In this document: piece by piece, positions 1 to 4,373 of the stretch | How positions within the stretch are numbered: position 1 is the stretch's first letter | How the letters are laid out: the number at the start of each line of letters is the position of its first letter | Assembly (NCBI GenBank): GCA_017555685.1 | Contig: JAFZFW010000088.1 | Span: 1 to 5,012 of the forward strand | Origin: Methanocorpusculum sp. | GTDB taxonomy: Archaea; Halobacteriota; Methanomicrobia; Methanomicrobiales; Methanocorpusculaceae | Direction of reading: 5' to 3' | DNA length: 5,012 nucleotides | Notes under the pieces: model-generated | Databases searched by the model: none | What the model was told of the DNA's origin: nothing | What the model saw: only the letters and a program-made list of their open reading frames with translations | Position numbers and translations under genes: made by a program

Positions 1-55
1 CATAATATGAGTTGAGAGCACTTTCGCACCGCGCGGCCCGGGGTTTATATACCCC
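1..55 (-). promoter_or_regulatory. TATA-type promoter, probably for a gene beyond the left edge
   Basis: The minus strand reads TATATAAA at 51-44, inside a near-palindrome with GGGG and CCCC arms (40-55). About 25 bases downstream, the usual archaeal spacing, would put the transcription start near base 22. An ATG sits at 3-1, so a gene starting there would have a leader of about 20 bases. The same core reads TTTATATA on the plus strand with a G-rich flank, but no credible plus-strand gene follows it. No Shine-Dalgarno sequence is visible before the ATG. The promoter call rests on the TATA match and spacing only, and the downstream gene (protein or RNA) is not visible. Confidence 0.45.
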
Positions 56-67
56 TACATCATATTA

Positions 68-109
68 GTACTTGTAACACCCCCCGGAAGCGAGAGTCTC
101 TAACAGTAC
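68..109. other. Small imperfect inverted repeat in the left intergenic region
   Basis: GTACTTGT (about 68-75) can pair with ACAGTAC (about 103-109), seven pairs with one bulge. The loop holds a CCCCCC tract and the short palindrome GAGAGTCTC (92-100). It lies between the candidate mdh-operon terminator and the left promoter. It may be an RNA hairpin, a protein-binding site or chance; a repeat this short in 277 bases is weak evidence. Confidence 0.2.
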
Positions 110-220
110 CCTGACGTTTTGGCACATTATGAACCCGCTTCCAAACCCCTGTTTTCACCTTACTGTTTACGCGGAAATCAGCATCCAGACAGAAATATTC
201 CATACCCACAACCACAGGTA

Positions 221-235
221 AGCGGAAAAAAGCGG
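221..235 (-). terminator. Candidate T-run terminator of the mdh-flavodoxin operon
   Basis: The minus strand has a run of six T at 231-226, about 47 bases after the flavodoxin stop codon. Archaeal polymerase commonly terminates at such T runs without needing a hairpin. It is the longest T run in the 277 bases downstream of the gene. This is inference from position and composition. Confidence 0.35.
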
Positions 236-277
236 ACACCGGGAACAGTGCCGCCGACAAAAGCGATGAGAATTCTC

Positions 278-790
278 TCAGTCAGATACTTCTTCGCAAT
301 CCTCAGTCTCTTTCACCCAGGAAAGAACCGGCTCAAGGTTTGCCGCAGAGACATAACTTCCGCCGATACGAAGCGTATCCACAAGATCCCAGACTGCCGC
401 GTTTCGTTCTTCCTGACGCTCAAGATTGGAGGCAATCATCGAGAGAATCTTGCGCTTGAAATAGCCAAGCCTCTTCGGATCAACTCCGCCCTGCAGATAA
501 AACAGCGGGCAGGGAAGTTTATTTGCCTTCAAAAGCTCGGAGACAACATCCGGATGCGGGAACACAATTCCAACCGCTGCAGCGCCCTCTAAAATATAGC
601 GTTTTGCCGCGACCGGCAGACCGGAAATCTTTCCCCCGCACACCCAGCCGAGGAAGAACACCGAAGATCCGCGCGGAACTTTGCTGACTGCTTCCACCAG
701 CGGATATGCAGGAAGATGGACTGCTTCTGCGAGCATCTCGGCATACTGTTTGGTAAAGCCGGTGTTTGATTCGTAAACAATCGCATCCAT
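278..790 (-). CDS. Flavodoxin-like (FMN-binding) protein
   Basis: A 170-residue soluble protein with flavodoxin-fold features. After the first beta strand (residues 2-6, DAIVY) comes a phosphate-binding loop, SNTGFT (8-13), matching the T/S-x-T-G-x-T loop that holds the FMN phosphate. A second strand and loop, FFLGWVCGGKISG (45-57), resembles the flavin-contacting 50s loop. Residues 95-117 (PLFYLQGGVDPKRLGYFKRKI) resemble the late strand and loop of the Flavodoxin_5 / HemG-like group. Flavodoxins carry one or two electrons between redox enzymes in the cytoplasm; the partner here is unknown. The ATG overlaps the malate dehydrogenase TAA by one base (TAATG), and a GGAGG at 804-800 lies 9 bases upstream, so translation is probably coupled. 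A short acidic tail ends the protein. A plain electron carrier and an enzyme with a flavodoxin domain cannot be told apart from sequence alone. Confidence 0.85.
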   Translation of the reverse strand: MDAIVYESNTGFTKQYAEMLAEAVHLPAYPLVEAVSKVPRGSSVFFLGWVCGGKISGLPVAAKRYILEGAAAVGIVFPHPDVVSELLKANKLPCPLFYLQGGVDPKRLGYFKRKILSMIASNLERQEERNAAVWDLVDTLRIGGSYVSAANLEPVLSWVKETEDCEEVSD

Positions 791-1746
791 TATTCAGCCC
801 CTCCGTCAAGCACTGCAAACACTTTATCTGCAGTATCTTTGATAATCTGCACCGAGCGTGCAAACGCGGCAAGCTCATCTTCCGACATCTTCACTCCGAT
901 CGGGAAGACACCATTGCGCGTGATTCTTGCCGGCACACCGATACATACGCCGTCATAACAGAACTTCTCGCGGCAGAGATTCGAGGAGACGGTAAGCAGA
1001 CGGTTTTCATCTTCGACGATTGTCCGGATTAAGGAAGCAATCGCATCGCCCGGACCATACACAGTAGCCCCTTTGGACTTGATGATATACGAACCGCTGT
1101 TTTTGACGCGGTCGATTAAGCCCTCGCGGTCAATGCTTTTTGCATCCATTAAGTTGTCAAGCGAGATTCCTCCGACCGTCGTCGCAGACCACATCGGAAC
1201 CATCGAGTCGCCGTGTTCGCCGACAATTCTCGTGTGGACTTCACTTACATGAACGTTGAAGAACTCTGCAAGGCATGCCTTCAGACGCATCGAATCAAGG
1301 TGTGTTCCAAGACCGAAGACCTGGTTCGGCATCATGCGCGAGTACTTGAGGGCAACAGTCGTCATGATGTCAACCGGGTTGGTCACAACAAGAAGCAGAG
1401 CAGACGGGGCCATTCTGCCCACCATCTCTGCGTAGAATTTCACAATCTTTGCATTCTCAAGAGCCAGATCCAAACGCGTCTGGTCAGCTTTTCTTGGAAT
1501 GCCTGACGTTAAAACAATAATGTCAGAACCTTTGAGGTCCTTTGGATCAGTTCCAAACGTGACAACCGTGTTGGTACCGCGCGCGGCAAAAGAGTCCATC
1601 ATATCATGGGCAAGACCATCTAAGAACTGCTCATTTCCCGCTCTTCCAAAAAGACACATCTCCTGAACATGCGGAAACTGGGATACTGCATGGGCAACAT
1701 ACGAACCAACCTGGCCCGTAGCTCCGATAATCGTAACTTTTGCCAT
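790..1746 (-). CDS. mdh: Malate dehydrogenase, LDH-like archaeal type
   Basis: A 318-residue cytoplasmic enzyme that interconverts malate and oxaloacetate, in methanogens usually part of an incomplete, biosynthetic citric acid cycle. The N-terminal Rossmann fold begins MAKVTIIGATGQVGS (nucleotide-binding glycine loop 8-14). The second strand ends in LFGRAG (32-37): where NAD enzymes carry an acidic residue this one has G34-R35, like the Methanocaldococcus enzyme, suggesting NADP use (inference). The mobile loop SGIPRKADQTR (81-91) carries R85 and R91; an arginine at the R85 position selects malate over lactate. N123 (TNP), D151 and R154 (HLDSMR) and catalytic H178 (GEHGDS) are all present, so the enzyme should be active. 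The start at 1746 is preferred to upstream ATGs because it begins the Rossmann strand, has GAGGG 5 bases before it, and gives the family length; any longer version would run through the SRP RNA. It is followed by the flavodoxin gene with a 1-base overlap. Confidence 0.95.
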   Translation of the reverse strand: MAKVTIIGATGQVGSYVAHAVSQFPHVQEMCLFGRAGNEQFLDGLAHDMMDSFAARGTNTVVTFGTDPKDLKGSDIIVLTSGIPRKADQTRLDLALENAKIVKFYAEMVGRMAPSALLLVVTNPVDIMTTVALKYSRMMPNQVFGLGTHLDSMRLKACLAEFFNVHVSEVHTRIVGEHGDSMVPMWSATTVGGISLDNLMDAKSIDREGLIDRVKNSGSYIIKSKGATVYGPGDAIASLIRTIVEDENRLLTVSSNLCREKFCYDGVCIGVPARITRNGVFPIGVKMSEDELAAFARSVQIIKDTADKVFAVLDGGAE

Positions 1747-1756
1747 AAAAGCCCTC

Positions 1757-1766
1757 AAAATGAAAA
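1757..1766 (-). terminator. Weak T-run between SRP RNA and mdh
   Basis: Two runs of four T at 1766-1763 and 1760-1757 follow the SRP RNA and precede the mdh start codon. They could end part of the SRP transcripts and let the rest continue into mdh. They also overlap the mdh leader, so the assignment is tentative. Confidence 0.25.
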
Positions 1767-1789
1767 GGGACGTGTTTTCGGTTGAAGAC

Positions 1790-2074
1790 ACATATCCAGT
1801 CTCTTCGACAGAGCCAGACTCCGCCCCGCAACCCCGCGGGCGCCATACGTTCACGGTAGGTCTGCTCCCTTCCGGGCCTGAACCGGTGCCCACGACAATG
1901 AGAGGATGCATCCCTCCGGATACACCACAGACATCCGTTGACCTCGCAGGACAAGGTATCAACATCGGAAACCCTGCCGCGTCAAAAGGACTGCCGAATC
2001 CGTCCTCAAACTTCGTCCTCTGCGTATTGACAATTTCAGATTACAGGTGACGCCAAACCACCCGGACTAGTCCC
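1790..2074 (-). ncRNA. Archaeal signal recognition particle (7S) RNA
   Basis: This RNA is the scaffold of the particle that targets membrane and secreted proteins, binding SRP54 and SRP19. The SRP54-binding helix 8 lies at 1883-1849: it closes with GTTCA/TGAAC and contains CAGGCCCGGAAGGGAGCAG, the near-invariant GGAA tetraloop with its asymmetric and symmetric loops. Helix 6, the SRP19 site, is a perfect 7-bp stem with a GGAG tetraloop at 1924-1907. The 5' domain has the archaeal GGTGGTTTGGCGTCACC hairpin followed by TGTAA (2059-2041), and a small helix 4 after it. The two ends pair through CTAGTC (2070-2065) and GACTGG (1801-1796), forming archaeal helix 1. Total length, about 285 bases, suits the family. 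The exact ends are estimated from the terminal pairing and the promoter position and may be off by several bases. It lies between a tRNA and mdh, all on the same strand. Confidence 0.93.
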
Positions 2075-2091
2075 ATATAGTAATCGCGCTC

Positions 2092-2106
2092 ACGGAATAA
2101 AATGCT
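2092..2106 (-). promoter_or_regulatory. TATA box for the SRP RNA
   Basis: The minus strand reads ATTTTATT at 2104-2097. Its centre is about 26 bases upstream of the proposed RNA start near 2074, the expected archaeal spacing. It sits in the short gap between the CAT tRNA and the SRP RNA, so the SRP RNA can have its own promoter. The match to the TATA consensus is moderate. Confidence 0.45.
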
Positions 2107-2139
2107 GTTGGATTGGTAAGTGGAAATATTTTGAAAACA

Positions 2140-2211
2140 TGGGCCTGGAGGGGTTCGAACCCACGACCACCCGGTTATGAGCCGGGCGCTCCACCACTAA
2201 GCTACGGGCCC
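2140..2211 (-). tRNA. tRNA with anticodon CAT (elongator Met or Ile2)
   Basis: A 72-base cloverleaf: acceptor GGGCCCG/CAGGCCC, T8-A9, D stem GCTT/GAGC, anticodon stem CCCGG/CCGGG with loop CTCATAA (anticodon CAT), T loop TTCGAAC, discriminator A73. CCA is not encoded. It is not the initiator: it lacks the G29-G30-G31 anticodon-stem run and the A1-U72 ends typical of archaeal initiators. CAT may be elongator methionine, or isoleucine if C34 is modified to agmatidine by TiaS; the GGGCC start resembles isoleucine tRNAs, but I cannot settle it from sequence. Two positions do not form standard pairs: C6 against A67 in the acceptor stem and T50 against T64 in the T stem. A TTTT run just after the 3' end (2137-2131 region) may terminate it. 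It stands between tRNA-Asn and the SRP RNA. Confidence 0.9.
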
Positions 2212-2376
2212 TTTAAAATTACAGAAAGAAGAGACAGGGAAAATTCCCTTTCTCGAAAATTTGTTCCCTTGCAGAAGAACACATATTATTTGCGCCGAGA
2301 GTAGATAAAGGTGATGGATATCCGGGAATATACACAAAACAGTTCCAGTGAGTTACAGAATCTAAAAGAAAAGAAG
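2212..2376. other. Spacer between the two tRNA genes
   Basis: This 165-base gap shows no coding potential. It contains a near-palindrome AGGGAAAATTCCCT at about 2235-2248, whose minus-strand A/T core lies about 31 bases before the CAT tRNA and could be its TATA region. The other A/T-rich tracts are not distinctive. Confidence 0.3.
2364..2376 (-). terminator. T-rich terminator after tRNA-Asn
   Basis: Directly after the tRNA 3' end, the minus strand is CTTCTTTTCTTTT, a pyrimidine tract with two T4 runs of the kind archaeal polymerase uses to stop. No hairpin is needed or seen. Confidence 0.45.
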
Positions 2377-2449
2377 CGCCGCCATCAGGACTCGAACCTG
2401 AGACATTCTGGTTAACAGCCAGACACTCTACCAACTGAGTTATGGCGGC
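2377..2449 (-). tRNA. tRNA-Asn (anticodon GTT)
   Basis: A complete 73-base cloverleaf with no mismatches in the main stems: acceptor GCCGCCA/TGGCGGC, D stem ACTC/GAGT, anticodon stem TCTGG/CCAGA with loop CTGTTAA (anticodon GTT), T stem TCAGG/CCTGA with loop TTCGAGT. Discriminator G73 fits asparagine. CCA is not encoded, so it is added after transcription. T-rich sequence follows immediately (CTTCTTTTCTTTT, 2376-2364) and is a probable terminator. No intron is present. It is the first gene of the co-oriented stable-RNA cluster that continues to the CAT tRNA and SRP RNA. Confidence 0.97.
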
Positions 2450-2485
2450 ACAAGTGTGTTGCCTAATTAGATAGCACGTGGTGCG

Positions 2486-2493
2486 TATTAAAT
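2486..2493 (-). promoter_or_regulatory. Candidate TATA box for tRNA-Asn
   Basis: The minus strand reads ATTTAATA at 2493-2486. A start about 26 bases downstream, near 2463, would give a leader of roughly 14 bases, trimmed by RNase P. The consensus match is fair and no other A/T-rich block fits better. Confidence 0.35.
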
Positions 2494-2509
2494 GTATCTA
2501 TTTGTTGTC

Positions 2510-2520
2510 TCCCAAAAAGA
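2510..2520 (-). terminator. T-run after the winged-helix gene
   Basis: A CTTTTTGGG tract on the minus strand, with five T at 2518-2514, lies six bases after the TAA of the regulator gene. It is a likely archaeal terminator separating that operon from the tRNA-Asn promoter. Confidence 0.4.
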
Positions 2521-2523
2521 GAG

Positions 2524-2808
2524 TTATTGGAGTTTTAAGGTCTGCAGTTTGCTGATAAGCTCATCCAGACTCTCATCAAAGTGTTTCAGCATGTCATCCG
2601 CGCGCGAAGTGGCGACAGCACCGGAAGGAGTTGCTTTGATGTACTGCATCTGCTCTAAGACACGAAGCGAGTAGCGGACACGGTGCTGGGAAAGGCCAAG
2701 TTCTTCGGTGAGTTTCATAATCCCGATCGGACCCATGGCAGAGACTGCACGCATCACAGACAGGTGACGCTCGAGAAGATCGACCTCGCCTAAAATTTTA
2801 TCAAGCAT
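2524..2808 (-). CDS. Small winged-helix transcriptional regulator (archaeal type)
   Basis: A 94-residue protein with a clear helix-turn-helix. Helices span about residues 3-25 and 29-37, and GLSQHRVRYSLRVLEQMQYI (38-57) is the turn and recognition helix. The wing is KATPSGAVAT (58-67). The C-terminal part (71-92, DDMLKHFDESLDELISKLQTL) is amphipathic and likely a dimerising helix. No ligand-binding domain or metal-binding cysteines are present, so it probably acts as a simple DNA-binding dimer or needs a partner. It resembles the small predicted regulators common in methanogen genomes; the target is unknown. Its ATG overlaps the end of the upstream membrane-protein gene by 8 bases (ATGCTTGA), and AGGAGG at 2820-2815 lies 6 bases before it, so the two are translated together. 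The start is well fixed by this ribosome-binding site. Confidence 0.8.
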   Translation of the reverse strand: MLDKILGEVDLLERHLSVMRAVSAMGPIGIMKLTEELGLSQHRVRYSLRVLEQMQYIKATPSGAVATSRADDMLKHFDESLDELISKLQTLKLQ

Positions 2809-3166
2809 TCTTTTCCTCCTGTCTCATCTCCTCTTCAATCTCTTCACGCAGTTCTGCTTCAAGCTCGGCTCTGATGCGCGCACGTTCTGCCTCACGCTCG
2901 GCACGGATCTGTGCCATGCGCTCTTCTTTGGTCGTTCCGTGAATGGCAAGCCATGCTTTGGTGGAACGGTATTTTCTGATGAAGAGGAGGAGTGTGACAA
3001 CAGCAACAACGATACTGCCGATAACAATAGGCCACTTCGGCTCCCAGGTGTTTGGCGCGATGATGCCCAGAGCGACAGCTAAGGCTATTGCAAAAATGAG
3101 AATGTTTAGATAGATGACATTGATGGTAAACATTCCCTTAAACTGTTCCCGTTCTTTATCGTCCAT
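2801..3166 (-). CDS. Two-helix membrane protein with long charged C-terminal helix
   Basis: A 121-residue protein of unknown function. A short charged N-terminus (1-10) precedes two hydrophobic segments, about 15-38 (INVIYLNILIFAIALAVALG) and 47-63 (IVIGSIVVAVVTLLLFI). They are joined by a short proline/tryptophan-containing loop (39-46) and followed by positive RKYRSTK (64-70). This arrangement predicts both ends in the cytoplasm. From about 79 to 119 the sequence is an almost uninterrupted run of E, R, A and K with no proline or glycine, expected to be a long single helix or coiled coil. No enzymatic motif is seen. It is the first gene of an operon with the winged-helix regulator, overlapping it by 8 bases. 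One idea is that the cytoplasmic helix contacts the regulator at the membrane, but that is speculation. No Shine-Dalgarno precedes the ATG; the leader would be about 9 bases, as in near-leaderless archaeal messages. Confidence 0.75.
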   Translation of the reverse strand: MDDKEREQFKGMFTINVIYLNILIFAIALAVALGIIAPNTWEPKWPIVIGSIVVAVVTLLLFIRKYRSTKAWLAIHGTTKEERMAQIRAEREAERARIRAELEAELREEIEEEMRQEEKNA

Positions 3167-3230
3167 ATTGTTATATCTAATTCAGTGCCGCTGAGATAAA
3201 AATTACATGTCTTGAAAGCACCAATACCTT
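3167..3230. promoter_or_regulatory. Divergent promoter region between two operons
   Basis: Only 64 bases separate the start codons of the minus-strand membrane-protein operon and the plus-strand peptidase operon. A single A/T-rich core, GATAAAAATTAC at 3195-3206, can serve as a TATA box both ways. Starts about 26 bases away would fall near 3226 (plus) and 3175 (minus), giving leaders of about 5 and 9 bases. Neither ATG has a Shine-Dalgarno sequence, which fits near-leaderless messages. Sharing one core suggests the two directions may compete or be controlled together. The starts are inferred from spacing alone. Confidence 0.5.
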
Positions 3231-4373
3231 ATGAATATGGCAGGCATCTCTGACGAACTGGAGCGGAAAAACTGTGATGCATATGTGATATATGATACTT
3301 CAGAAAACGAAGATATGCGTTATCTGAGCGGTTTTCAGGCAACGGACCCGTATATTTACGTTTACAAAAAAGACGGCGGACAGTTTTTAATCGTCTCTTC
3401 CATGGAGGAACTGCGTGCGCGCCGTGAGTCACCATGCAGCATTGTAACACGAACCGCGGCAGGGTTTGCCGAACTCTTGGCAGAAACGCAGGATGTTGAT
3501 GCGGCATCGGCAAAGATGATTACAAATTTCTGCGGAAACAGGCTTCTTATTCCCTACTCGATGCCGGTAGGATTTGCCCGCGCACTGGAATCAACTGCAG
3601 AGATTACCATCGATTCAGGAACTGTGCTTTCGATGCGGGCAAAAAAGACTGCAGATGAGATTGAAAAGATTCGCGCTGTTCAGCAGAAGAATGAGCAGGG
3701 CGTTAGACTCGCCGTTGATGCCGTGCGCAAGGCAGAAGTCGGAGAAGACAAAAGCCTTATCCTTGAGGATGAGCCGCTTACATCCGAACGCCTTCGCGCG
3801 ATTATGCATGAAGCCTTCTTCCGCATGGGCTTAGACGACAAGGACACCATAGCTTCCTGCGGAGCAGATACGGCCCTTCCGCATGCAAAAGGCGAAGGAC
3901 AGCTCTATGCCAGTCAACCGATTGTTCTGGATGTTTTCCCGCGCGATATAGAAACCGGATACTTTGCAGATATGACGCGGACAATCTCGAAGGGAAAGCC
4001 CTCGGATGAAATCTGCCGCATGTATGAAGTTGTCCACGAGGCAAAGGAGCTTGCCGTCTCCCTGATTCATGCAGGCGTGTCAGGAGCAGATGTCCACAAC
4101 GCGGCAGCAGATTACTTCGCAGAGAAAGGATACGTAACAGCCGGCACGTCAGGATTTATCCACAGTTTAGGCCACGGAGTAGGTCTCGCAATTCATGAAA
4201 GCCCGTCGCTTTCTGTGCGCGGCGGAATCTTAGAAGAAGGAAATGTGGTGACCGTTGAGCCGGGACTCTATTATCCGGGCATTGGAGGAGTCAGACTTGA
4301 GGATATGGGGGCTGTTACCGAAGACGGGTTTGATAGATTTACTACCTTTGAGGAGGAATTAATAGTAGTATGA
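3231..4373 (+). CDS. M24 family metallopeptidase, Xaa-Pro peptidase/prolidase-like
   Basis: A 380-residue cytoplasmic enzyme likely to cleave X-Pro bonds at peptide N-termini or in dipeptides. Residues 1-130 form the creatinase/prolidase-type N-terminal domain and 140-380 the pita-bread catalytic domain. All five metal ligands are present: D234 (VLDVFPRD), D247 (FADMTRT), H315 (HSLGHGVG), E343 (TVEPG) and E357 (VRLEDMG). H218 (LPHA) and H322 (IHESP) match the substrate-binding and catalytic histidines. Two metal ions such as Mn, Co or Fe are expected. The first ligand motif is DVF rather than the common DxG, and D234 to D247 is 13 residues instead of the usual 11, suggesting a subfamily with a slightly longer loop. 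Length fits prolidases. The first ATG (3231) is taken; a second at 3237 is equally usable and no Shine-Dalgarno decides between them. It overlaps the next gene by 4 bases (ATGA), so the two M24 enzymes form an operon. Aminopeptidase P and prolidase activity cannot be distinguished here. Confidence 0.9.
   Translation: MNMAGISDELERKNCDAYVIYDTSENEDMRYLSGFQATDPYIYVYKKDGGQFLIVSSMEELRARRESPCSIVTRTAAGFAELLAETQDVDAASAKMITNFCGNRLLIPYSMPVGFARALESTAEITIDSGTVLSMRAKKTADEIEKIRAVQQKNEQGVRLAVDAVRKAEVGEDKSLILEDEPLTSERLRAIMHEAFFRMGLDDKDTIASCGADTALPHAKGEGQLYASQPIVLDVFPRDIETGYFADMTRTISKGKPSDEICRMYEVVHEAKELAVSLIHAGVSGADVHNAAADYFAEKGYVTAGTSGFIHSLGHGVGLAIHESPSLSVRGGILEEGNVVTVEPGLYYPGIGGVRLEDMGAVTEDGFDRFTTFEEELIVV
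4352..4356 (+). promoter_or_regulatory. Ribosome-binding site for methionine aminopeptidase
   Basis: GGAGG lies inside the end of the upstream peptidase gene, 13 bases before the ATG at 4370. The spacing is a little long but it supports internal initiation, alongside re-initiation through the ATGA overlap. Confidence 0.5.

Noticed and set aside
60..260. Minus-strand 66-codon frame just after the flavodoxin gene
   Set aside because: It starts 18 bases after the stop but has no ribosome-binding site, no motif, and runs through the T-run terminator candidate. Too weak to call a gene.
119..592. Plus-strand open frame of 157 codons in the left part
   Set aside because: Most of it is antisense to the flavodoxin gene, which has clear family motifs. 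The translated product shows no recognisable domain and a composition typical of an antisense frame.
1631..1954. Minus-strand 107-codon frame overlapping SRP RNA and the start of mdh
   Set aside because: It is another reading frame across the SRP RNA and mdh and has no independent support.
1747..1965. N-terminal extension of malate dehydrogenase to an upstream ATG
   Set aside because: The 73 extra residues are translated SRP RNA, including helix 6 and helix 8. The family starts exactly at the Rossmann strand MAKVTIIG.
1760..2050. Plus-strand 96-codon frame over the SRP RNA
   Set aside because: It is the antisense of a structured RNA gene and has no domain.
2310..2350. Possible C/D box guide RNA (GTGATGGA near 2311)
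   Set aside because: The C box match is imperfect and no CTGA D box follows at the right distance.
2791..2800. Perfect palindrome TAAAATTTTA
   Set aside because: It lies inside the coding region of the regulator, where A/T-rich codons make such a short palindrome likely by chance.
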